This document shows, piece by piece, positions 21,799 to 33,800 of a DNA stretch of 64,000 bases. This stretch comes from Costus lasius (Eukaryota > Streptophyta > Magnoliopsida > Zingiberales > Costaceae), in assembly GCA_027563935.2 (NCBI GenBank), contig CM050446.2, forward strand, positions 110,154,499 through 110,218,498, read 5' to 3'. The position numbers and the translations under genes are program-made. The first letter of the stretch is position 1; each line of letters opens with the position of its first letter. The notes under the pieces are model-generated. The model saw nothing but the letters and a program-made list of their open reading frames with translations. It had not been told where the DNA came from and made no database searches.

Positions 21799-24700
21799 TC
21801 AAGCTGGAACAAATATATCAATCATACCCAGCTTGTTACAAAATTCATTAACTTTGATAGAGTTAAGAGCCTTGGTGAAGATATCAGCAACTTGATCCTC
21901 AGATTTGGTATAGGGTGTAGTGATCAGATGGTTCGAACTAGCATCTCGGACAAATTGACAATCAATTTCGACATATTTGGTACGCTCATGGAAAGAAGGA
22001 TTGTTAGCAATAAAGATGGCTGATTGATTGTCGCAGTGCATAATCATAGGACGATCAACCACCAAGGAGAATTCCTGCAATAAACTTTTGATCCACAACA
22101 ACTTACAAGTGGTATGAGCCATAGCGCGATACTCCGCTTCACAACTTGACCTTGAAACAATGTTTTGTTTCTTGCTTTTCCAAGTAACTAGATTCCCCCC
22201 AACATATACGCAGAAGCCAGATATGGACTTGCGATCATCAATATATTTCCAGCATAATCAGCATCAGAGTAAGATTCAACATTGAAGTGCCCATTTTTCT
22301 TATATATCAGTCCTTTCTTAGGAGATTTTTTTTAGATATTGTAAAATTCTCAGGACCGCCTTCCAGTGGCAACTCTTGGGAGATTGCATAAATTGACTTA
22401 TTACTCCCACTGCAAAGGATATATCTGGACGAGTAACAGTGAGATAAATTAGTTTGCCCACAACCTATATGTACAAAGTAGGATCAGTATCTTCAAATTT
22501 TTCCCACAAGCTGAGTCATTCATTAGGGACCATTGGCACATCACAGGGTTTACATTCTATCATGCCTGTGTCAAATAAAAGATCAAGGACATACTTCCGT
22601 TGAAATAGGTGAATGTTCGGTCCCTTATAAGCAATTTCAATGCCAAGAAAGTATCTGGGTTTGCCCACATCACGAAGGGAAAATTGTGACTGAAGAAATG
22701 TCTTGGTCTCATATATACCTTGAGAATCATTGCTAGATAAAAGAATATTATCAACATAAATGGCCAAGATAACAATGCCAGTGGATGACTTTCGAATAAA
22801 GATTGAGTGATCAGATTTGCAATGAAGAAACCCAATTTGAGAAATAATTGTAGAGAACTTTTGAAACCACGCCCGGGGGCTTTGTTTAAGACCATATATA
22901 GCTTTATGTAATTTGCATACAAACTCCCCCGGCTTGGCATAACCTGGAGGTTGAAGCATATAAACAGCCTCAGTGAGACACCATACAAGAAGGCATTTTT
23001 AACATCTAATTGATGAAGAGGCCACGCAAGGTTGATGACAAGCGAAAGAAGGAGGTGAACAGAGTTCAGCCGGGCCACCGGAGAAAAAGTATCCAAGTAA
23101 TCAACACTATATATCTGTATAAAGCCCTTAGCCACCAGACAAGCCTTGTAACGATTGACGGATCCATCAGGATTGTGTTTGACAGTATAGACCCACCGGC
23201 ACTAAACAGGACGAGCTCCAGGTGGTAAAGGAACAAGGCTCCGAGTGTGTCGTGAAGTAAGGGCATCCATTTCCTCATCCATGGCAACTTTCCAATGAGG
23301 TATAGAAAGAGCATCAAGGGAGCTAGCAGGAATTGAACTCAAGGAGATTGCAGCAATAAAGGCATGATGAAAATTGGAAATGCGAGAATAGGAGACATAA
23401 TGAGAAATTGGATACTTAGCTGTGGACCGACGTTCTTTGCAAAGGGCAATAGAAAGGTCATCTGGGTCTTGGTGAGGACCTTCAGGCAAAGGCGGGTCAG
23501 GTGAGGGAGCTGGAGAGGCGGTGGCTTGAACCCATCGACGATATACCTGCAAAGGAACAGAAGACTCCCTAGGAGCAGATTGAGAGACAGGTGGCACACC
23601 TAGAGGGCACGGCACAGGCAAAGGAATGATGGGGTCGGATGAACTCTGAGTGGAGGCTTGGAAGTACTGTGTAGATTCAAAAAAGGTTACATCCATGCTA
23701 ACCAGATACCTTCCCAACTTTGGATCAAAACACTTGTACCCTTTTTGAGTTTGAGAATAACCAAGAAAAATACACTTAGTAGCACGTGAACTTAACTTGT
23801 CAGTACTAGGTGAGAAATTGTGGATATAACACAGACACCCGAAAGTTTTAGGTGGAACAGGAAAGATAGGACTGTTGGGTGATAGAACTGAGAGAGGACA
23901 TTTACCTTGAAGAGAGGAGGTAGGAACCCGGTTAATCAAGAAGGTGGCAGTTAGAACAACATCACCCCAAAGATATTTGGGCACATTCATGTGAAACATG
24001 AGAGTGCAGGTAACATCAAGGATGTGACGGTTCTTACGTCCAGCAACTACATTCTGTTGAGAGGTATACGGGCAAGTGGTTTGGTGAATAATTCCCTACG
24101 ACCCACAAAACTCAAAGAGAGAGCTAGTGTATTCAAGAGCATTATCAGTTCGCAGAATTTTTAATAGCAAGTCAAATTGATTTTTAATTTCAAAGTAGAA
24201 TATTTGAAAGACATGCAACACATCAAAACGATTTTTAAGCAAATAAGTCCAGCACATGCGAGAAAAATCATCTATAAATGTCACAAAATATTTAAAACCA
24301 TCTCTTGTGGGAATAGGACTCGGGCCCCAAATATCAGAATGAACAATGTGAAAACGCACAGTAGTAGGTGGACTAGTACTATTAGGAAAAGAAGTTCTAT
24401 GATGCTTCCCAAACTAACATGCATCACATTCAAAAAAGGGACAAGATTTAAGAGACAACAATTGCTGCACTTTAGTTGACGATACATGACCCAGTTGACA
24501 GTGCCATGTGTAAGGAGAGGGAGTAGCAACCAAGGCCTTAGGAGTAGTACAGATAGGGTCAGTGAGAACATAAACACCGCCAACTTTAAGCCCCCCACCA
24601 ATCTTCGCCTTCGTCCTGAGGTCCTGAAAAATACAGGAGGAAAAAAAAAGTGATTGAACAGTTCAAACTTTTAGATAGAGCATAAATAGAAAAAGGTTCA

Positions 24701-25935
24701 CAGGAAACTGTGGAACATAGAGAACATTAGTCAAGGAAATTTTGGAATTTAAGTGCACAGTTCCTATCCCATGGACAGGAATAAGTGAGCCATCAGCAAT
24801 GGACACAGGATTGTATTTGGTGTCCAGTCGAAGTGAAGCAAACAATGAGCGATTACCTGAAATATGAGAGGTGGCTCCGGAATTTAGGACCCAAATATTA
24901 GAGGAAGCAGCAAAAGAAGCAGTACCAGAGACACCAGGAGCAATAGCCATTAGGGATGAGGAGGAGGCCTCTGCCTGAGCAGCCAATCTGACAAGACGGT
25001 CATACTCTACCGCAGATACAGTGATTGTAGAATCCGTCTGAGAAGATGAAGCAGTAGTGACAGCCTGTCCAGGAACATGTAACCCGTCATTAACAGCTAA
25101 CTTAGCATAAGGTGGCTTGCCAAACTTTTTCCAACACAGTTCAGATGGATGATTAACATGACCGCAATGTTCACATGGAGTTGTGTTCCGGCCACGCCCC
25201 CTACCTCTACCAGAGCTACCACCACCACGTCTCCCCCCATGAGGAGCAACAAGAGCACTACTAATGGTAGGGGTAGAAGTAACCATAGAAACACGTAGAA
25301 GGCGAGAACAGACACTCTGAATCATGGGAACAGATGGATTAGCAAGGAGCTGGGCTTTAGCTGCTTTATATGTATCATCTAGAGCTGTGAGAAAGTGAGC
25401 AACAAAGAACTCATGTCTTTGCTGAATTGTTACAGATATATCTGGGTAGGAGGTTGTAGCATTTGTAGTTGGTCCCACTTGCTCTTAAGTATACGATAAA
25501 GATCAAGTAGAGGCATGCCAGCTTGTTTCAAGTTAAAAAATCCTCATAGAGCTGATGGACCTAACCTATAGTCTCTTGACGAGCATAAGTTGATGCTAGG
25601 ACATCCCATATTTCTTTAGCAGTATCCAAACACATAACTGTGGAAGCTATATTTGTCTCAATGCTACTAAGCAGAGAAGTAACGACAGCCATGTCAGAGC
25701 GCCTCCAAGACTCATAAGTGGGATCTAAGGAGTCTGGAGCCACGCTTGTCAAATGCAAGTCTTTGCCATGAGAACCAAGATAGAACCGCATAGATCTAGC
25801 CCAGAGCAAGTAATTACTACCATCAAACTTAACAGTGGTAGCTACACTAGAGACAGACTTTAATTCAGTTGTAGTAGACAGATCTATGTATGTAAATGAA
25901 ATCAAGTAGCAAGTAATAGGCAGTAACTGGAGCAA
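21799..25935 (-). pseudogene. Copia gag-pol, broken (gag, protease, integrase, RT, RNase H)
   Basis: Pieces in order on the minus strand: gag N-terminus 25935-25561 (KFDGSNYLLWARSMRFYLGS); gag C-terminus plus protease 25478-24663, with zinc knuckle CEHCGHVNHPSELC and protease site VLNSGATSHISG; GAG-pre-integrase and integrase core 24600-24096 (VHSDIWGP, FIDDFSRMCW, LRTDNALEY); integrase C-terminus into the RT N-terminus 23999-23202; RT 23135-22960 ([22 protein letters not shown]) and 22959-22516 ([25 protein letters not shown]); RNase H 22122-21799 (MHCDNQSAIFIANNP, KYVEIDCQFVRD). The frame changes between 25561 and 25478 and near 22970, with in-frame stops near 24660, 24096 and 23202. Two catalytic aspartates read Asn: DSGA to NSGA in the protease and YVDD to YVDN in RT. 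The copy cannot encode active Pol. Confidence 0.92.
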
Positions 25936-26438
25936 AAGAGAGAGCTTGACCGTGGGTAGAAAGACACGTGAGAGGATAGAACCTGTGGAAGAGATAAGCT
26001 GCGTTGAAGAAGGAGACCACCAGCACCTTGATGAAGATGAGAGCAGTGTCTAGAAGACAAGCGGTGAGGAGCCTAGAAGAAAAGTCGTAGAGTGCCCTAG
26101 ACTTGCCGAGACTTCGCCAGGAGGGAAGAGGCTGCAGGACTTCCTCACGTACACAGCAATAGAGGGAAGAGGCTGCAGGACTTCCTTGCCTAGAGGGAAG
26201 AGGCTGTAGGACTTCTTCACGTACACAGCAATGGAAAGGTCAAGCTCCAAGATACTCCAACCGCACCAGCAAAAGATGAGGCGAAAGCTTAAGTTTCCGT
26301 CAGGCGAAGGTTAGTGCCTAACAAACCACTAAAGGGGAGAGGAGAGGAAGGTGCGCCTGACGCCGAGCGAACACTAGACGCCGATCGAACAAGGAAAGAG
26401 TGGCGTTGACGAAGAAGAAGGGAGGCGGCGATACACTT

Positions 26439-26451
26439 GGCTCTGATACCA
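26439..26451 (-). other. tRNA-Met primer-binding site of the copia element
   Basis: TGGTATCAGAGCC on the minus strand, directly after the 5' LTR. It is the classic plant initiator-tRNA-Met primer site. Confidence 0.9.
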
Positions 26452-26613
26452 AGTTAAAGGAGAAAAACAAAAACTAAAGCGTAGATTACTACTAGGGTTT
26501 GATACAAGGGAATACATAAAGCATGGTTAGCCTTATTGAATAAGGCTCAGACCCAATAGCTAAAATCCAGACCCGTTATAATTAAAACACAGGTAAATAA
26601 CTATCTCTTAACA
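26452..26613 (-). repeat. 5' LTR of the copia element (162 bp)
   Basis: Same length as the 3' LTR, with about 6 substitutions between them, most of them transitions. Confidence 0.95.
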
Positions 26614-27172
26614 CCCATCTATCGGCCCTCTCCATCCTCTCTCTCCTCCCTTCTTACCCTCCTCCCCGTCCTTGGCTTCTCCACATTCTCTCTCTAGCCC
26701 CCTCTCCCTCTTCTTTTTCTTCTCTTCTCGCCCTCCTTTCCTATCCCCATCTATCAGCCTCTCTCTCCTCCCTTCTCGCCCTCCTTCTCCCCGTCTCCAT
26801 CTCTCTCATGACCTAGCCTCCTCCTCCTCCTCTCTCTCTCTCCCCGTCCCCATCTCTCCAGCCCATCACCATCTCTCTGGCCATCGGTGCAGTCAATAGT
26901 CATGAGAGGAAGCATTATAGCTTCCTCCTCCTCATCCACCACCACCCCTACTCCATCCCTCTAACCACCTCTTCTCCCTTTCCTATATGCTTTTTGATCT
27001 AAATCAAATTAAATCCAATCAAACCAAAAATTTTAGTTGAAGTATAAAATCAGTTTTGGCTCAGTTTGGATATCCTAAACTCTAAATACAAATTTTAGGT
27101 GAAAGTTAGGACTATCAAATAAGGGTAAATTGACCCGTGGAACCCAAAATGAACCTTAAAGCTAGCAAAGTT

Positions 27173-27274
27173 AGAAAAAACTCTTAAGCTGGGTCATCTA
27201 TACATAAATCCCGATGTAAACGGATAGTAGATGGGGACCTGCTTGGAGCGGGATCCCGCTTAGAAAATTTACTC
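27173..27274. mobile_element. Short MITE in copy B (102 bp)
   Basis: Flanked by CAAAGTT (27166-27172 and 27275-27281). Copy A has an uninterrupted 'gctagccaaagttggaagg' here (about 7576-7594), so the site is empty in A. Ends AGAAAAAACTCTTAAGC and, reversed, GAGTAAATTTTCTAAGC are imperfect inverted repeats related to the neighbouring 99-bp MITE. Confidence 0.7.
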
Positions 27275-27318
27275 CAAAGTTGGAAGGTGATGTTGCATGA
27301 TCTTGAATTAATTCGCCC

Positions 27319-27417
27319 GAGTAAAACTCTTAAGCCCCTTCCCCCCGCGCTAAATCTAATCTTTTATTTGTATTGGGATTCGTACGTGCACAAATCCTAA
27401 TGCTAAGAGTTTTACTC
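27319..27417. mobile_element. Short MITE with 9-bp target duplication (99 bp)
   Basis: A perfect 9-bp duplication AATTCGCCC is at 27310-27318 and 27418-27426. Terminal inverted repeats are GAGTAAAACTCTTAAGC and, reversed, GAGTAAAACTCTTAGC. A 9-bp duplication is typical of Mutator-like transposition. The interior is too short to code. Confidence 0.8.
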
Positions 27418-27992
27418 AATTCGCCCCACTAACCCCACTAAACATCTCCAACATATAAGAGATATTGCATAATCTTGAATCAATTCGGCAATTCGCCCCA
27501 CTAAGCATATAGGAAATGGCAAGAACACAGATTTTAACCCACCCCCGGTGTCCTGACATTCCTTTCGCTTATGTAAAACAAGATAAATTGCAATTGCATT
27601 CTGAACAAGAATGTTATCCACAACCATAATTGGTACTGTGTTCAAATCAATGAATGGTTGAAAAGAGACATCTCAACATACATCAGCAATATGCACAATG
27701 AGGATGACAATGAGGATGAGTGGATTTGGAGGGAAGTATCTAATGTTTTGCCTATAACCAAAGTCGATTTATAACACACTCGTGAACAAGCACATGCCTG
27801 GGATGCAAACTGGCCAAACTTTCGATCAAATTAATAAAAGTTTTATTTTTTTTTAATAAAAAAGTGTACCATTTGGCGTGACAGCTTTCTAGTAGGTAGA
27901 GAACCGCGTCTTTTGCACAATTGTTTCCTGGATTTTTCTACTGCTTCCATGAAATCGATACCGAATTGATGAATGCTATTTGCATTTTGCAG

Positions 27993-29271
27993 TCATGAAA
28001 CAGCCATTAACAATTTGAGGAATGTTTTCCCCGGACTGTGTGCCTTCATCTTCGATCCTATCAAAGCGCAGAGAAAACATATCCAAAAGCCAATAACCGC
28101 ACCAATGATGCACGACGTAATCGCTAAAGCAGATGAATTTCTTTTACTAGCTCTATTATGTGTCTCGCTTGCTTTCCAGAGACCTTTGTTCCCAAAGGAA
28201 ACGACGTTAACAAATTGTCCAAATGCAGGAAGCTCTCCAGACAGCTGATTATTGGACAAATCTATCTTTATCAAACTTCTCATGTTAGAGAAAGAACTCG
28301 GCACTTCACCGGTAAACTCATTGTTTGACAGATCAAGAACCTCCAACTCTGTCAAATCACCAAGATAGGACGGTAAAGACCCATTGAAATGGTTATTGCT
28401 GAGATTGAGGGCAATCCCCAAGGAAACAGGCATTCTAGGAACTCTACCGCTAAGGTTGTTGTTTCCCAACTGCAGTTCTATAAGGGATGACATATCAACA
28501 ATGGTATCAGGTAAGGAACCCATGAATCCATTGTGTGCCAAGTTTGAGAGCTTCTTTAAGTCGGATATCGCTGGTGGTATTACTCCAGTAAGGGAATTCC
28601 AGCTAAGATTCAATACGCCCAAACTTTTCAACTGAAAGAGCTGATCAGGGATCTCACCGCGAAGACTATTTCCCTAAATCTTCAGGACAACCAGGCTTTG
28701 AAGAGTACCCAGCTGCGAGGGCAATTCACCATCTAGACGGTTGGATGCAAGATTCAGCAGGGTTAGATTCTTGCAATCACCAATCTGTGAAGGAATACTC
28801 GAATTCAACTTATTGTCATTCAACTCCAAGTAACTCAAAGAGGAGAGCTTGCCAATTGTTTGTGGAATTGACCCATTAAGCGAGTTCTCACCAAGTCGCA
28901 AACGGTAAAGTTTCAGAGACACGTTGGAAGGAATAGGACGTTCCAGTTTGTTACTTGTGAGATCTACTGACTCCAAGGTGCGATACGAGAGGAGGTCCTG
29001 TGGAATCTCGTCGGTGAGTAGGTTGTAGCTGAGGTCCAAAACACCAACGTGCTTGGTAAGTCCATCAGGTATAGCCCCGGCAAAATTATTCTGGTTGGTA
29101 GCAAATCGAAATAGGGTTTTGATCATGGACAAGTTACTAGGAATCTGACCTTCCAAATGATTAGAAGAAAGAAGCAGAGTCTCCAGCTTTGACAGCGCCC
29201 CAATCCAATCCGGAATTGTCCCGCTTAAGTTATTCCCGCTGAGATCCAACAATGTGAGTTTCTGGTGACGG
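27993..29271 (-). pseudogene. Truncated LRR receptor-like pseudogene (copy B)
   Basis: Close relative of the LRR gene at 8688-10583. Coding similarity starts at 29271, so the signal peptide, N-terminal cap and first several LRRs are missing. A nonsense change CAG to TAG at 28676-28674 splits the rest into 29252-28677 (LRRs ending LVVLKI) and 28631-27993 (LRRs, membrane span SSALAITSCIIGAVIGFWIC, short tail). B also lacks six bases (two codons, 'NL') near 28545. Its tail keeps 19 bp that copy A lost, so B preserves what is probably the older 3' end, still without a kinase. Confidence 0.88.
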
Positions 29272-29508
29272 CGAGATTAGATAGCATATACACTATCCAA
29301 ATTCAAATCAAACCCGATTAACAAATATCTAATTATTTATAAACAAGTTTGGATAAGGTGGATATCCGCTAAAATATACAATAATATTATACTAACATGC
29401 GTCAAAATTTATAGATGTTAATATGAGATGCCGCATGTGACGAATCTTATTCTTATAAGCGCATTATAATACCTACAAAATTTATAGTGAATGTTGAGCA
29501 AGCTTACA

Positions 29509-30050
29509 TAGGGATGGTAGCGAGTAGGATACCCGTATTTTTTTGTGCTACCCGTACTCTAATCCGAATAACTGTTCTACTACCCGTACCCGAATAACTA
29601 CCCGTTTATTTTTTAGAACCTCTACCTATACCCTACCCTATTAAAAATTTAACTACCTGTTTAATACCCGAACTCTATAAATACTCGACTTAAATATCTA
29701 TCCTATTAAATTTCAACCTATATATATATTGTTACCCGATTAATATTCGGGTACCCAACCCTATAATACCCTAATAATAATCAAATTTCGCGTAAGATAA
29801 AATGGGTACCCATAAATATGAATAATATATTAAAAAAATATAATAAACAAATAAAAAATATACATATATATAACCGGGTTAGGGTAGTGGGTATCCGTCC
29901 TATGCTACCCGAACCCTACTCGAACCCGACTCGGGTAGCATATGCACTACCCATACCCTACCCAAACCCGAATAACAACTACCCGTTTACCTTTAAACGG
30001 GTTCAAGTAAAGCAGGTATCCGCTAAATTGGTACCCAATTGTCATCCCTA
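29509..30050. mobile_element. hAT-type non-autonomous element with TACCCG motifs (542 bp)
   Basis: Flanking 8-bp repeats AGCTTACA (29501-29508) and AGCATACA (30051-30058), 7 of 8 identical. Termini are TAGGGATGGTAGCGAG and, reversed, TAGGGATGACAATTGGG. Many 'cgggta/tacccg' subterminal motifs. No coding sequence. It sits between LRR copy B and the deacetylase promoter. Confidence 0.85.
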
Positions 30051-30058
30051 AGCATACA

Positions 30059-30841
30059 TGCCCCAATAATCCTATTCTTTATGCAAAAAGTCTAGTATTA
30101 TAATAATAGAAGTCTAACTAGCACCTTTACGCTGAATGTCCCCTTTGGATATAGTTGCTTGTGCTTTATCCAAACCTAGATTAGACTTTAACATATAACT
30201 AGAATTTTAAATTCAAAACCTTGTAGAGTCACATTTGAAGTTTATTTTATTTTTTTTACTATTAAATTACATTTTTCAAGTCAGTTCTTTTATTTTGTAC
30301 CTAGATTAGGACTTTTGGGTTTGAAGATTATTTAATTGTTTAAATACTTTGTATTTTATTTTTAAAAAAAATTCTTATAATTATGTTAGTTTGGAATTTT
30401 AATATGAAATTTGAAACATAATCAAATCAAAATTTAAACATATTAAAAATCTAAAAATATATTCTTCCATTTTTTTAACAAATTAACTCTAATTGTTATA
30501 TAGTCATTTAACGAGAAAAATAACTTATTATTTATAGACATTTTTATTTACATTAACTTAATATAGTGTGAATTAATTTTAATAAATTTTATTAAGAAGG
30601 TATATATATAGATTTATAGACCAAAGGGGCATAAGCTTAAAAAATGTTATGCGAGCCTTCTATCCGCCGTTAATTAACGGACTGTCCGCCGCCATGTATC
30701 CGACTTTCCAGTTTGCACGATTTCGTGAACCCTTGGAAACCATAGGTTTTTTTTTTTCTCCTCCACAAAAATGGGACCAAACCCATCAAACTGGGTATAT
30801 GGTGGATGATCAGAAGGAAGCTGTTACTACCTGAGCCCGCA
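30059..30841 (+). promoter_or_regulatory. Upstream region of the deacetylase gene
   Basis: AT-rich, with a TATA-like stretch at about 30600-30610 ('ggtatatatatagattta') some 235 bp before the start codon. A 61-codon upstream ORF (30649-30834) ends 7 bases before the main ATG. No other gene is visible in 30059-30600. Transcription start is not determinable by eye. Confidence 0.4.
30649..30834 (+). other. Upstream ORF (61 codons) before the deacetylase start
   Basis: ATG at 30649, stop at 30832-30834, in a different frame from the main ATG at 30842. If transcription starts near the TATA-like site at about 30600 this uORF would be in the leader and could lower translation. The encoded peptide is not recognised. 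Confidence 0.3.
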
Positions 30842-33800
30842 ATGGAGCTTCGAGCACTACCTTCTCCATCCCTCGCAGGTAAACCTCTATCCTTTTTTTT
30901 TTACCTGAAGAATCTCCGCAATTGGACAGCTCCCTGATCATTATTTTTTCTTTGCTCCCATCACTTGTTTGTGGAAATGCCTCTTCAAGCCCCACAATGC
31001 AAAATTTGACCTATGTCTCATCTAACATTAAACTTCTCCTTTTTTTTTCTTTATATCCTATGGAACTAAATTTTGGTGGACTTTAGGTATGACTGTCGAT
31101 TCAGCGTTGATGTTCTTGTGTACTTTGTTACCGGTTCGCATCTCAGCAGTTGCCATCTTCCTGTTCTTGTATCTTCTTTTGTAGGACATGCACTTCTGTC
31201 AATTATTCAGCATTATCATGGCCCAAAAGGTTGTGTGGTGTCCAAATGGAACAAAGGTTCTGTGGTTATTCAGAGGCAGATCAAACGATACATGTCTTCG
31301 CAAGCTACATGCTCAGCAAACGATGACAGCCCTGCTGCTGCACATTCTGGTGGCATTGAGAGACATTTGGATGGTGCTTCCTCTATAAAACCATTTTACA
31401 ATGCGCGTGTAATTTACTCTGTAGCACCAGCTTTGGGCCACAATAAGGTAAAACTTTCTCAACTACCTTTAGTATCCTGATTTTTTATTGCTGATATTGG
31501 TATTCAAAAGGAAAGCATACTTTTGTTCATTTTTATTGCCATCAGTAGAATGACTTATATGATTTGAGAAAACTTATTCAAGTGCTCTAGGTAAATCACT
31601 GGCAGTTTGCCATGTGCCATTACCTAGACTAAGCTCTCATATTTAATGATTTTGCATTTCTCTTTGAAATGTACTAATTAGAGTGCTCAACGGTCTTTCA
31701 CAAACCTCACCTAACTCAAAACTATTGTGTTGAAGTTTAGAGAAAGGGGGCAACCCAATCTGAGATTAGTGGGAGAGGGTTATGATGTTTTAAGCTTCTC
31801 TCAGAATGCATAAAAGCCATCAGATACCAACTGTGAAGTCCTTTATAAGGTCATTTTTAAGTATAATTTAAGGCTATTCAGAATCAAACCATGACGTCTC
31901 TTCTTTATCATCATGATTTGTGCCCATGACACTGAAAAAATTTGATTGCCGTGCTGCCAAGTATCTAAACATATAATCATAAAACACACCATAGCGGTGA
32001 AAATCATGAGAAAAACTATTATTAACTGTCCAAAGCATAAATCTATCTATGGAAATAAGTATGAATCACATGAAGAGAAAACATCATACTGCGGTACTCA
32101 CAAAATGTATTAATGAAATAAAACCACCTTAAAACACCAATAAATGTCACTGGATTCAAGATATTCAAATTTGATATACACTCCACGAAGTATGTATTAT
32201 CCTCAAGGTCACGGATTCAATATTTGGAAGAGTAAAATAAAATAGAGGAGCGGAAAAATAAAATAGAGGAGCGGAAAAACAAAGGATATAAAATGGAACC
32301 CTAATTTTCATTCAACCGCAGCACTCCACGATTTGAGCAGAGAGCAGACAGCGGATAGATGGTGGTGGTGGTCTGCTAGGGGTTCCTCTGATACCATGTT
32401 GGAGCAAAAATTCCAGATAATCAGATTTAGAATTGTTTCAAGATACAAATACTAAGGTTGAGCTTAATGGATCATAACTCGTTAAGATAACTTAAACCAA
32501 TAGACTATCAAAGGTGAATTTGAGCTTGGTTTGGTCAAAGGTGAGCCACTTAACCTGGATGGTCACCTGAATGGGCTAAATTAGCTAGATGATGCCTTGA
32601 TTCAAAACTGGAAGCTTTTACATCCGAAAATTTTAGAAAATCCATATTTTATTCATTCCCTTCCCATAAATCATCATCAAAACCTACCTAATAAAACTTT
32701 AATTCATCACATGGGCCTTGCAAAATCTTTCACAGCACATTCAAAATCATTGTCCAAAATCTTAAAAAATTATTTGCTAGCCTGTACCAAACCAAGTCAT
32801 ATACCAAAACAAATCACATCACACTATGTTCAGTGTATGTCACAAATCACAATGGTATCAAGTCATATAAATTTGACAAGAAGCTGCAATTCAAATCAGC
32901 ATTAAGAAAAACAATACCATCACAAAACAATCCAAGTTACGTATCAAATTGACATCAAATGTAAAAGTAACAAGTTTCAACCATGCCAACAAAGTCGCAT
33001 AAGCATTAGCAATCAACATCAATTCTTTGAAATCAATACAACTCAACATTTGGGCGTCAATCCATCAAGTTAACAAGTCTGGTAAAAGAAATTACAGCCT
33101 CAACAAGAAGTCCTCAACAAAAAATCAAAATGATTTTGCTGTACCCTCAAAGTTCAAAATGCTTAAATTCAGCATCAAACCATAAATCTGATAAATTGAC
33201 ATCAAGTTATACAAAATTAAAATTGAATCAAGCCAGTTAAGTTAGCAAGTACTCAAGATTGACATGATTCCATATCAAATCAAATTGGCATGAGCATCCA
33301 AAGTAACCACTCTACAAATTTATCACCAATCTGCATAAGATGCAAGTTAAACAAGAGCCAAAATTGCAAATCTAAGTTACATCTGGTGATCCACTTCCAT
33401 AAAATCAAAGGACATTAGCCAATTTGTATGTTAGCTCGGTACCTTGCTGTCAAAAAGTTATCCAGCATAATCACCTCGAAATGAATTGATAAGAAAATTT
33501 CAAAGTTGAATTGGTGACTTTTCTAGAAAATCACATGCTGAAAATCCAAATTGGTATGAAAATCTAGGTCAATTCATTGAGCCTCTTCGTATAAGTTGTT
33601 GGGTACAAAATTCCTAACAGAAGATCAGAATGCAAATATTAATTAGCACTATTGATTTACTTGCATAACCTTTTTGCGCTTTTAAGCTTAAAACCTCACA
33701 CTCATTAGAGCCAAAACAACATTATCTGCATGCTAGAAAAAGAGGAAAAGTTCTCTTAGACACTAGGGTCTGCCCCTTGTTAAGCCTTGTAAAACCTTAT

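Larger units (their letters stand above)
21630..26613 (-). mobile_element. Complete but inactive Ty1-copia LTR retrotransposon (4,984 bp)
   Basis: 5-bp target duplication CCCAT at 21625-21629 and 26614-26618. LTRs of 162 bp at both ends differ at about 6 positions (~96% identical), so insertion was fairly recent. Read on the minus strand, the 5' LTR is followed at once by TGGTATCAGAGCC (26451-26439), the primer-binding site matching initiator tRNA-Met. The 3' LTR is preceded by the polypurine tract CCAGCTTGAGGGGGAG (about 21807-21792). The order gag, protease, integrase, RT, RNase H defines Ty1-copia. The coding region carries stops and frameshifts. It sits in the pyrimidine-rich minisatellite beside duplication copy B. 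Confidence 0.95.
26840..29271. repeat. Segmental duplication, copy B
   Basis: Direct repeat of copy A (about 7230-9950). It stops abruptly at 29271 inside the LRR coding region ('ggtgacggcgag' then unrelated AT-rich DNA). It carries two small MITEs (27173-27274 and 27319-27417) absent from A, and lacks A's 652-bp retroposed insert. Confidence 0.9.

Noticed and set aside
32380..32420. Copia primer-binding-site-like sequence in intron 2
   Set aside because: No LTR pair, target duplication or polypurine tract could be found around it.
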